Shown here: one piece after another, positions 1-4,162 of the stretch
Layout of the letters: every line of letters begins with the position of its first letter
Numbering within the stretch: position 1 is the first letter of the stretch
NCBI GenBank assembly: GCA_964348535.1
Contig: CAYGDB010000038.1
Coordinates: 1 to 6,061, forward strand
DNA: 6,061 nt
Direction of reading: 5' to 3'
From: JBGPJO01 sp964348535
GTDB taxonomy: Bacteria > Patescibacteriota > Minisyncoccia > Phycocordibacterales > JAKFXT01
Notes under the pieces: model-generated
Seen by the model: only the letters and a program-made list of their open reading frames with translations
The model's database searches: none
Told to the model about the DNA's origin: nothing
Position numbers and translations under genes: made by a program

Positions 1-52
1 TTTTCCATACAATTCTCATTTTAGAGTGTTCGGATTCAAAGGTAAATTTCCC

Positions 53-64
53 TCACATATGTGA
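53..64. promoter_or_regulatory. 12-bp perfect palindrome, possible operator
   Basis: TCACATATGTGA is a perfect palindrome about 30 bases upstream of the first gene's ATG. It overlaps a weak -10-like stretch (GATAGT, about 63-68), so a dimeric regulator bound here could control the gene. The position supports this only loosely, and a 12-base palindrome can occur by chance in AT-rich DNA. Confidence 0.25.
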
Positions 65-82
65 TAGTAAAAACTGAACCTT

Positions 83-88
83 GGAGGT
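83..88 (+). promoter_or_regulatory. Shine-Dalgarno sequence deciding the start at 93
   Basis: GGAGGT lies four bases before ATG 93. It is the only strong Shine-Dalgarno in the window. It argues against an upstream in-frame TTG at 81 as the start, because that codon overlaps the ribosome-binding site itself. Confidence 0.75.
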
Positions 89-92
89 AATT

Positions 93-347
93 ATGTCTTT
101 AGAGTCAGATAGAGATATGTTAGAATTTCCGATTCCATACATGCTCGGGGCTATGGTTTCAGTATTTAGCTTTCTTTTGTTTGCAGTAGGAACAACCTCG
201 TTCATCCTGGGGCTACTGATGTTAATCTCAGAATATACTAATTTGAGTGACAGTCTATCCTCTCAGGAACTTTTTTGGACTTTGGCTGGGGTTTCCATGA
301 TAACCCTGTCAATATTTCTCCGTAAGTTTTTGGTGAGTGCGAGATAA
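93..347 (+). CDS. Small two-helix membrane protein, function unknown
   Basis: This 84-residue protein belongs to no family I recognise. After a short acidic N-terminus (SLESDRD), residues about 17-46 form a long hydrophobic stretch, probably one helix or a tight helical pair. A polar segment rich in Ser and Glu (about 47-60) follows, then a second helix at about 61-79, and the protein ends with basic residues (RKFLVSAR). The basic tail suggests a cytoplasmic C-terminus. The ATG at 93 was chosen because GGAGGT lies just upstream; a TTG at 81 would extend the frame by four codons but sits inside that site. The gene appears monocistronic: a palindrome precedes it and a strong intrinsic terminator follows directly. 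It is the only gene here with a classical ribosome-binding site, so it may be expressed differently from its neighbours. Confidence 0.7.
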   Translation: MSLESDRDMLEFPIPYMLGAMVSVFSFLLFAVGTTSFILGLLMLISEYTNLSDSLSSQELFWTLAGVSMITLSIFLRKFLVSAR

Positions 348-355
348 TATTATCC

Positions 356-390
356 CCCCACGGACGTATGTCCGTGGGGTGATTTTTTTT
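356..390 (+). terminator. Rho-independent terminator after the small membrane protein gene
   Basis: CCCCACGGAC (356-365) pairs perfectly with GTCCGTGGGG (370-379) around a GTAT loop. Eight T residues follow at 383-390 after a three-base spacer. The GC-rich ten-base stem plus T tract in an otherwise AT-rich spacer is a classical intrinsic terminator. It separates the first gene from the VOC gene. Confidence 0.9.
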
Positions 391-432
391 ATTTTAATAC
401 TAGAAAGATTTTTTTAGATTAATAAAATCAGT

Positions 433-438
433 TATAAT
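433..438 (+). promoter_or_regulatory. -10 box (TATAAT) of the VOC gene, leaderless spacing
   Basis: A perfect TATAAT ends seven positions before the A of ATG 445, so transcription would be expected to start at or next to the start codon. No Shine-Dalgarno is present. The -35 region is only a T-rich stretch (about 411-416), so it is weak. Confidence 0.6.
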
Positions 439-444
439 ATACAA

Positions 445-885
445 ATGGAAATAAAAGAACTTGGACATGTTGTTTTATATGTTTCAAACTTGGAGCGTTC
501 CGCTGATTTTTACAAAGAGATTTTAGGTTTTAGAGAAATTTCGAGAGGTGGCGGAGTGGCACTTTTTTCTTCAGGCAGGACCCACCACGAGCTTTTACTG
601 ATTGAAATTGGTGGAGAGCCGAGGCAAAAACATTTTCCGGAGCCGGGCCTTTATCACATAGGATTTAAAATCGGGGACTCAACCGACGATGCCAAGAAAG
701 CTTATAAAGAGCTCGTTGAAAAAGGAGTTACCATAGTCGGCACAGGCGACCACCACATTACTCATAGCGTTTATATTCTTGACCCGGACGGTAACGAACT
801 TGAACTTTACTCGGACGTGAGCGATGAATGGAAAAAAGACCCGTCTTTCATTTTAAAACCGGTAAAGGGGCTTAATTTAGATTAA
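445..885 (+). CDS. VOC-superfamily protein, extradiol dioxygenase/glyoxalase-like
   Basis: The 146-residue protein is a single vicinal-oxygen-chelate unit with two beta-alpha-beta-beta-beta modules (about 5-55 and 68-122). The sequence shows H8 (ELGHVVLYV), H48 (in THHELLL), H71 (GLYHIGFK), H103 and Y110 (GDHHITHSVYILDPDG) and E120 (GNELELY). In extradiol dioxygenases of the CatE/BphC type the metal is held by two His and one Glu, matching H8, H71 and E120, while second-sphere His and Tyr residues match H48, H103 and Y110. The residue pattern therefore favours a catechol-dioxygenase-like fold over a plain glyoxalase I. A full CatE enzyme has two such units; this has one, so it probably dimerises and its substrate cannot be deduced. 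It lies 29 bases before a cupin gene. It lacks a Shine-Dalgarno but has TATAAT just before the ATG. Family membership is firm; the reaction is not. Confidence 0.88.
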   Translation: MEIKELGHVVLYVSNLERSADFYKEILGFREISRGGGVALFSSGRTHHELLLIEIGGEPRQKHFPEPGLYHIGFKIGDSTDDAKKAYKELVEKGVTIVGTGDHHITHSVYILDPDGNELELYSDVSDEWKKDPSFILKPVKGLNLD

Positions 886-896
886 AAATTTTAATA

Positions 897-902
897 TATA
901 AT
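897..902 (+). promoter_or_regulatory. -10 box (TATAAT) of the cupin gene
   Basis: A perfect TATAAT lies in the 29-base spacer between the VOC and cupin genes, 12 bases before ATG 915. The predicted transcript would have a leader of only about five to six bases. The surrounding DNA is very AT-rich, which raises the chance of a random match. Confidence 0.5.
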
Positions 903-914
903 ATTTGAATTCGT

Positions 915-1307
915 ATGTCTTACAAAGGAAATATAGTCAGAGAGACGGATGAAAATAATAATTTCAGAAAAGTTATATTTACTGGAGCAAAAAGCCAGCT
1001 TGTGGTGATGGAAATTCCGCCTGGCGGAGAGATAGGTGAAGAGACACACGAACATGTGGAGCAGACACTTTTTTTCTTGAGAGGTGCTGCGAAGGCATTT
1101 TTAAACGGTGAAGAAAAAAATATTAAAGAAGGAGATGTGGTGGTTGTTACTCCGGGCACCAAACATAATTTTATTAATACAGGGACGGAGCCTCTCAAAG
1201 TCTACACTGTCTACGCTCCACCAAATCATATAGACGGCACTGTACACAAAATAAAAGCCGACGCCGATAAAGATAAAGCCGACGAAAACTTCGGGCATTC
1301 AGTATGA
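915..1307 (+). CDS. Cupin-domain protein (cupin_2, mannose-6-phosphate-isomerase-like fold)
   Basis: This 130-residue protein is a single small beta-barrel cupin. Motif 1 spans residues about 37-57: it begins GGEIGEETHEH, contains H45 and H47, and ends LRG. Motif 2 is GDVVVVTPGTKHNFIN at 73-88, with the PxG turn and H84. The position that usually carries the metal-binding Glu is Gln50, with Glu49 beside it. From memory, related small cupins with a similar DQFF motif also have Gln here, so this may be a family trait and not a defect. The C-terminal part (YAPPNHIDGTVHKIKADA) is a conserved signature of the same subgroup. The enzymatic role of the subgroup is not known to me; sugar or small-molecule binding is possible. 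It follows the VOC gene closely with no terminator between, so the two are probably co-expressed. It lacks a Shine-Dalgarno. It ends in TGA immediately followed by an in-frame TAA. Confidence 0.88.
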   Translation: MSYKGNIVRETDENNNFRKVIFTGAKSQLVVMEIPPGGEIGEETHEHVEQTLFFLRGAAKAFLNGEEKNIKEGDVVVVTPGTKHNFINTGTEPLKVYTVYAPPNHIDGTVHKIKADADKDKADENFGHSV

Positions 1308-1308
1308 T
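1303..1308 (+). promoter_or_regulatory. Possible -10 box for the downstream RNA candidate
   Basis: TATGAT, continuing as TATGATAAT, overlaps the last codons of the cupin gene. Transcription from it would start near 1315, just before the hairpin-rich region ending at the 1441-1470 terminator. There is no clear -35 match. Confidence 0.3.
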
Positions 1309-1315
1309 AATTGTG

Positions 1316-1470
1316 GATAACTTTTTTGCCTCACGGCAAGAGAAAGAGTAGAATTGCTATGGGTTTGGTATATGATGAAACTCTACCGTAAGAAAGAGTT
1401 TTTCAATTTCGGTTGATAGCATACTAGGCCCACTAAAGAACCTCCGCTTAGGCGGAGGATTTTTAGTTTT
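1316..1470 (+). ncRNA. Candidate structured small RNA, no known family
   Basis: This non-coding stretch can fold into several stems and ends in a strong terminator. Hairpin 1 is TTGCC (1326-1330) with GGCAA (1335-1339), extendable by weaker pairs from the T-run into AGAGAA. A long-range stem joins TGCTAT (1355-1360) to ATAGCA (1416-1421), with AGTA (1347-1350) able to pair with TACT (1422-1425). Inside it AAACTCT (1378-1384) pairs with AGAGTTT (1395-1401). An alternative pairing of GTAGA (1348-1352) with TCTAC (1382-1386) suggests two conformations. A possible promoter sits at 1303-1308. It does not match tmRNA, RNase P or SRP RNA features that I know; a 6S-like RNA is possible but unproven. 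It could also be a long 3' untranslated region of the cupin gene. Two tiny ORFs (ATG 1359, 10 codons; ATG 1372, 14 codons) lie inside it. Confidence 0.35.
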
Positions 1471-1472
1471 TA
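1441..1472 (+). terminator. Rho-independent terminator
   Basis: CCTCCGC (1441-1447) pairs with GCGGAGG (1452-1458) around TTAG, followed by ATTTTTAGTTTTT. An outer CTAAA (1433-1437) can pair with TTTAG in the T tract. It would end transcription from the VOC/cupin pair and from the RNA candidate before the repeat element begins. Confidence 0.88.
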
Positions 1473-1484
1473 AAATTAAAAAAA

Positions 1485-1495
1485 TATGATAGAAT
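1485..1495 (+). promoter_or_regulatory. Possible -10 region upstream of repeat element A
   Basis: TATGATAGAAT contains two overlapping -10-like hexamers (TATGAT and TAGAAT) just after the terminator. Transcription would begin about 1497-1502 and run through the repeat element and its mini-ORF at 1518. No -35 element is evident. Confidence 0.3.
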
Positions 1496-1516
1496 GGGGA
1501 ACTAATCTTTCTTTAT

Positions 1517-1655
1517 CGTGAATTACGAAACTCTTTCTTGGCGCAAGTTTTTGCTCGACGTGCATAAAAATCTGCTGATTTTTTGCTATTCTCGGCTTGT
1601 CAGCCTGCGAAATGTCTCACAAAAACTGCGCCTGAGACGAGTTTCGTAATTCACG
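1517..1655. repeat. Repeat element A: 139-bp MITE/REP-like element with 17-bp terminal inverted repeats
   Basis: The 17-base arm at 1517-1533 (begins CGTGAATTACG) is perfectly complementary to 1639-1655. Inside the arms, GGCGCA-A-GTTTTTG (1540-1553) pairs with CAAAAACTGCGCC (1620-1632) with one bulged base. Further hairpins lie at 1562-1586, 1594-1605 (GGCT/AGCC) and 1614-1638 (GTCTCA/TGAGAC). The element is bordered on both sides by TTCTTTA (1509-1515 and 1657-1663), which looks like a 7-base target-site duplication. Its ends match those of the element at 2236-2303. This architecture fits a non-autonomous mobile element or an intergenic REP-type repeat; no transposase is present in the window. 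Confidence 0.65.
1518..1649 (+). CDS. Mini-ORF inside repeat element A, coding status uncertain
   Basis: A GTG-initiated frame of 43 codons runs almost exactly from one terminal repeat to the other and ends in TAA within the right arm. The product begins with (V/M)NYETLSWRK and ends RLRRVS. The mini-ORF in the second element starts MDYET and ends RLPKVS in the same register, so the two agree at both ends. No Shine-Dalgarno precedes it; possible -10 boxes lie about 25 bases upstream. It is basic and resembles no protein I know. Either the repeat family has a conserved small frame, or the shared ends simply spell the same residues because the DNA ends are conserved. Confidence 0.25.
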   Translation: MNYETLSWRKFLLDVHKNLLIFCYSRLVSLRNVSQKLRLRRVS

Positions 1656-1673
1656 GTTCTTTAACTTTAAAGA

Positions 1674-1679
1674 TAAAAT
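1674..1679 (+). promoter_or_regulatory. -10-like box of the DUF1993 gene
   Basis: TAAAAT lies 10 bases before ATG 1690, giving a leader of about four bases. TTCACG at 1650-1655, at the edge of repeat element A, is an 18-base-spaced weak -35 candidate, so the element may contribute to this promoter. Confidence 0.35.
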
Positions 1680-1689
1680 CAAAAAAATC

Positions 1690-2214
1690 ATGAAAATATC
1701 AATGTATAACATCACCGTTCCGGTGTTCATTAAATCTCTCAATAACCTCTCCGCTCTCCTTGATAAAGCTATTGTTTATTCAGAAGAAAAGAAATTTAAC
1801 ATAGAAAATCTTTTGTCAGACCGTCTTGCGCCAGACCAGTTTGATTTTACCCGTCAAGTTCAGATTTGTTGTGATACCGCCAAAGGGGCCTCCGCCAAAC
1901 TTGCCTCTATTGAACCTCCCAAAATGGAAGATTTTGAAAAGACCATGCCGGAGTTGAAAGCTCGGATAGAAAAAACGGTGGAGTTTTTAGAGTCGATAAA
2001 ACCGGAAGATATAGAAGGAACTGAAGATAAAAAAGTTTCCATATCTTTTATGCCGGGGAAATGGGTTAGCGGTTTTGAATATCTTTCTGAAATTTATTTG
2101 CCCAATTTTTTCTTTCATCTCACCACTGCTTACGCCATTCTTCGCCATCGCGGTGTAAGTATCGGCAAGGCGGATTATCTGGGAGAACTTTCTTTAAAAG
2201 AAGAAGAGGCCTAA
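1690..2214 (+). CDS. DUF1993 family protein (DinB/YfiT-like four-helix superfamily)
   Basis: The 174-residue protein matches the DUF1993 family along its whole length. It shows the N-terminal SMYNITVPVFIKSLNNLSALLDKA (helix 1), LAPDQFDFTRQVQ (46-58) followed by DTAKGASAKLA (62-72), a central EPPKMEDFEKT with the KARIEKTVEFL helix, and the C-terminal PNFFFHLTTAYAILRHRG (138-155). DUF1993 is placed in the DinB superfamily of helical bundles that often bind a metal through His residues. H143 and H153 are visible; a full three-His site is not obvious, so catalytic activity is uncertain. The function of the family is unknown. The family is, to my knowledge, commonest in Proteobacteria, and the gene stands alone between two related repeat elements, which suggests acquisition by transfer. 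It has no Shine-Dalgarno. The family call is strong. Confidence 0.9.
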   Translation: MKISMYNITVPVFIKSLNNLSALLDKAIVYSEEKKFNIENLLSDRLAPDQFDFTRQVQICCDTAKGASAKLASIEPPKMEDFEKTMPELKARIEKTVEFLESIKPEDIEGTEDKKVSISFMPGKWVSGFEYLSEIYLPNFFFHLTTAYAILRHRGVSIGKADYLGELSLKEEEA

Positions 2215-2232
2215 CCTAAAAACCAAATAACT

Positions 2233-2301
2233 ATGGATTACGAAACTATTTTCTCGGCGCGTATTTCTCGGAGAAATACGCGCCTCCCTAAAGTTTCGTA
2301 A
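2233..2301 (+). CDS. Mini-ORF inside repeat element B, coding status uncertain
   Basis: ATG 2233 opens a 22-codon frame that ends in TAA within the right terminal repeat. It reads MDYETIFSARISRR and ends in RLPKVS. The first residues (YET) and last residues (RLxxVS, stop) match the mini-ORF of repeat element A in the same frame. No promoter or Shine-Dalgarno is visible, and 22 residues is very short. I list it because of the match between the two elements, not because translation is established. Confidence 0.2.
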   Translation: MDYETIFSARISRRNTRLPKVS

Positions 2302-2303
2302 CT
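2236..2303. repeat. Repeat element B: short relative of element A with a long perfect hairpin
   Basis: The outer arms TTACGAAACT (2238-2247) and AGTTTCGTAA (2292-2301) are perfectly inverted and are the same sequence as the inner part of element A's terminal repeats. Just inside the left arm, element A has TTTCTTGGCGC and element B has TTTTCTCGGCGC. The core is an almost unbroken palindrome: GGCGCGTATTTC (2256-2267) pairs with GAAATACGCGCC (2273-2284) around five bases. It has no T tract, so it is not an intrinsic terminator. It fills most of the spacer between the DUF1993 stop and the ABC ATPase start. No convincing target-site duplication is visible. Confidence 0.65.
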
Positions 2304-2317
2304 CAAACTAAATAAAA

Positions 2318-3238
2318 ATGTCGTCGGCAATTTCCATAAAGGGCTTAAAAAAGGTTTATTCAAATGGCACCGTTGCCATAAAAGAGATTAGCCTCGAAAT
2401 TTTAAAAGGTGATTTTTTCGCGCTTCTTGGTCCAAACGGCGCTGGCAAGACCACTTTGATAAGTATAATTTCCGGTCTGACGAATAAAACCGAAGGGGAA
2501 GTCAGAGTGTTTGGAAAAAGCATTGATGAAGAGCCGGAAGAAGTTAAATCATATATCGGAGTGGTCCCGCAGGAATTTAATTTTAATATTTTTGAAACGG
2601 TTGAGAATATAGTGCTTGACCAGGCCGGATATTACGGTTTATCGCGAATCGTAGCCAAGCCCGCCAGCGAAAAATATCTCAAAGCCCTCGGTCTCTGGGA
2701 CAAAAGAGGAGAACAGGCTCAAAAACTTTCAGGTGGCATGAAGCGTCGATTGATGATAGCAAGAGCGCTTGTTCATGAGCCGAGAATTTTAATACTTGAC
2801 GAGCCGACAGCCGGCGTTGATGTGGAGCTTCGTCGTTCCATGTGGGATTTTTTGAAAGGATTAAAGATTGAGGGTAGGACCATAATTTTAACAACTCACT
2901 ATTTGGAAGAGGCAGAACAGCTTGCTTCCAATATTACCATTATCAACAGTGGTGAAATCGCCGAATCTGGTTCTCTTAAAGACCTATTGGCCAAGCTTCA
3001 CAGCGAAGTTTTTGTTCTTGATTTAGATAAGCCTATATCAAGCCTGGATTTGGAAAAATTGAATATTTTTAATGCCCAAAAAATTGATGATAATACAATT
3101 GAAATTACTTTGACAAAAGGCCAGGATATAAGTTCTGCCATAACCGCTCTTAATCATTTGCCTGCAAAAGTTCGGAGTTTGAGAAACAAGAGCGGCCGTT
3201 TAGAGGAATTTTTTATTGCCGCGACAAAACAAAAATAA
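2318..3238 (+). CDS. yadG: ABC-2 type exporter, ATP-binding protein (YadG-like)
   Basis: The 306-residue ATPase powers export by the adjacent membrane protein. All nucleotide-binding motifs are present: Walker A GPNGAGKTT (38-46), Q-loop Q85 (VPQEFNFN), signature LSGGM (137-141), Walker B ILILDE (157-162), D-loop around 166-168 and H-loop H194 (TTHYLEEAE). A C-terminal regulatory tail of about 80 residues ends with RNKSGRLEEFF. From memory of the E. coli proteins, stretches such as PQEFNFN-FETV, QAGYYG, SGGMKRRLMIARAL and the tail match YadG closely, well beyond generic ABC similarity, and length agrees (about 308). The transported substrate of YadGH is not established to my knowledge. It lies downstream of repeat element B, with no clear Shine-Dalgarno or well-placed -10. 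The permease follows after 66 bases. Confidence 0.92.
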   Translation: MSSAISIKGLKKVYSNGTVAIKEISLEILKGDFFALLGPNGAGKTTLISIISGLTNKTEGEVRVFGKSIDEEPEEVKSYIGVVPQEFNFNIFETVENIVLDQAGYYGLSRIVAKPASEKYLKALGLWDKRGEQAQKLSGGMKRRLMIARALVHEPRILILDEPTAGVDVELRRSMWDFLKGLKIEGRTIILTTHYLEEAEQLASNITIINSGEIAESGSLKDLLAKLHSEVFVLDLDKPISSLDLEKLNIFNAQKIDDNTIEITLTKGQDISSAITALNHLPAKVRSLRNKSGRLEEFFIAATKQK

Positions 3239-3240
3239 CA

Positions 3241-3342
3241 TTTACTCCGTTAGACATTTTAAGAATTTATAAACCAAGTCATTTTTATAATTAAAGAAAT
3301 TATTATGTTAGAAAAACAAGAAAAAATGTCTAACGGGGTGAA
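3241..3342. repeat. 20-bp inverted repeat spanning the permease start
   Basis: The arm 3241-3260 (containing CCGTTAGACATTTT) pairs with 3323-3342 (containing AAAATGTCTAACGG) over 20 positions; 18 are Watson-Crick pairs and two are T-G. The enclosed 62 bases hold a perfect TATAAT and the ATG at 3305, and a second possible start, ATG 3326, lies in the right arm. It begins just after the ATPase stop. It may be an RNA hairpin that modulates permease expression or the ends of a small inserted element. Confidence 0.55.
3286..3291 (+). promoter_or_regulatory. -10 box (TATAAT) of the permease gene
   Basis: A perfect TATAAT lies 13 bases before ATG 3305, predicting a leader of about seven bases. It sits within the loop of the 3241-3342 inverted repeat, so the permease may be transcribed on its own as well as with the ATPase. 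No clear -35 match is present. Confidence 0.5.
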
Positions 3343-4111
3343 TAAAAATCGCGCTTTTATTTCATATTTGACGATAATTCGCAAAGAACTTAATCGAATG
3401 TTTCGTCTTTGGACCCAGACTATTTTACCATCGGCAATCACAATGTTTCTTTATTTTGTTATTTTCGGAGCTTTTATAGGTTCTCAAGTCAGAGAAATCA
3501 GCGGGTTTTCTTACATGCAGTTTATAGTGCCCGGCCTTGTGATGATGGCCGTCATCACAAATTCTTTTCAGCAGGTGGTCTCGGGATTTTATTTTTCAAA
3601 GTTCACTAGAAGCATTGAGGAGATTTTAGTTTCTCCCACGCCGAATTTTGTGATAATAGGCGGATATGTTACAGCCGGCGTTATTCGGGGTCTCGTTGTC
3701 GGTTTTGCCGTGCTTCTCATTTCACTATTTTTCACTCATCTCGTTGTTTACAATCTTGCCATTGTTACCGCTTTCATTCTTTTAACGTCCACTTTATTTT
3801 CGCTTGCGGGACTTTTAAACGGTCTTTACGCTAAAAACTTTGACCAAGTCGCCATAGTGCCGACATTTGTCTTGACCCCGCTTACGTATCTTGGCGGCAT
3901 CTTCTACTCTATTTCATTCCTGCCTCCGTTTTGGCATGCGGTCTCGCAATTCAATCCCGTGCTTTATATGGTAAACGGTTTTAGATACGGCTTTTTGGGG
4001 GTTGCGGATGTCAGCGTTTCTTTCAGTTTTTTTATCCTTGTTTTTCTTAATGTAATTTCCCTTTTAATCTTGCTAAATCTTTTTAAAAAAGGAGCTGGTC
4101 TGAGAAGCTAA
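3305..4111 (+). CDS. yadH: ABC-2 type exporter, permease (YadH-like)
   Basis: The 268-residue permease forms the membrane path for the preceding ATPase. About six hydrophobic segments are seen (38-60, 73-93, 115-143, 147-174, 182-205, 238-260). Motifs resembling E. coli YadH, as I remember it, include GFSYMQFIVPGL (67-78), SLAGLLNG, VPTFVLTPLTYLGGIFYS (185-202), LPPFW and FNPVLYMVNGFRYGFLG, ending GAGLRS. The match is family-specific. The first 12 or so residues (MLEKQEKMSNGV) have no counterpart in YadH and are encoded by the region of the inverted repeat. Two starts are possible: ATG 3305, chosen because TATAAT precedes it at the spacing seen in other genes here, and ATG 3326, within the repeat arm. 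Neither has a Shine-Dalgarno. The substrate is unknown. Confidence 0.92.
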   Translation: MLEKQEKMSNGVNKNRAFISYLTIIRKELNRMFRLWTQTILPSAITMFLYFVIFGAFIGSQVREISGFSYMQFIVPGLVMMAVITNSFQQVVSGFYFSKFTRSIEEILVSPTPNFVIIGGYVTAGVIRGLVVGFAVLLISLFFTHLVVYNLAIVTAFILLTSTLFSLAGLLNGLYAKNFDQVAIVPTFVLTPLTYLGGIFYSISFLPPFWHAVSQFNPVLYMVNGFRYGFLGVADVSVSFSFFILVFLNVISLLILLNLFKKGAGLRS

Positions 4112-4128
4112 GTAATCCACAGGGTTAC
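4112..4128 (+). other. Small stem-loop after the permease stop
   Basis: GTAATCC (4112-4118) pairs with GGGTTAC (4122-4128) with one T-G pair around ACA. No T tract follows, so it is a poor intrinsic terminator; it may protect the 3' end of the transcript or be incidental. Confidence 0.25.
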
Positions 4129-4150
4129 ATATCTTGCTTGAATTTAATGT

Positions 4151-4156
4151 TATTAT
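4151..4156 (+). promoter_or_regulatory. -10-like box (TATTAT) of the GerMN gene, leaderless spacing
   Basis: TATTAT ends seven positions before the G of GTG 4163, so transcription would start at the start codon. An overlapping TATAGT (4154-4159) is the alternative but would place the start inside the gene. No convincing -35 hexamer at normal spacing is present. Confidence 0.45.
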
Positions 4157-4162
4157 AGTTGT

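Noticed and set aside
1..24. Possible C-terminal end of an upstream gene (SIQFSF, then TAG)
   Set aside because: An open frame of seven codons at the window edge is expected by chance and gives no family signal.
81..92. TTG start at 81 for the small membrane protein
   Set aside because: It overlaps the GGAGGT ribosome-binding site, which is spaced correctly for ATG 93.
920..1298. Reverse-strand open frames of 92 and 65 codons opposite the cupin gene
   Set aside because: They lie antisense to a well-recognised cupin gene, look compositionally odd (Ser/Pro- or Phe/Ile-rich) and match no family; they are shadows of the real gene.
1372..1416. Small frame MMKLYRKKEFFNFG in the RNA candidate
   Set aside because: Fourteen codons with no Shine-Dalgarno or close -10 box, lying in paired RNA segments; there is nothing to show it is translated.
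1316..2303. CRISPR array or tRNA in the repeat-rich gap
   Set aside because: The repeats are inverted and differ in length, there are no regularly spaced direct repeats, and no cloverleaf with a T-loop motif can be drawn.
2221..2317. Element B hairpin as an intrinsic terminator for the DUF1993 gene
   Set aside because: The stem is strong, but no T tract follows on either strand at the right distance.
3409..3609. A 66-codon + strand frame inside the permease gene
   Set aside because: It is out of frame within a strongly conserved YadH-like gene and has no independent start signal.
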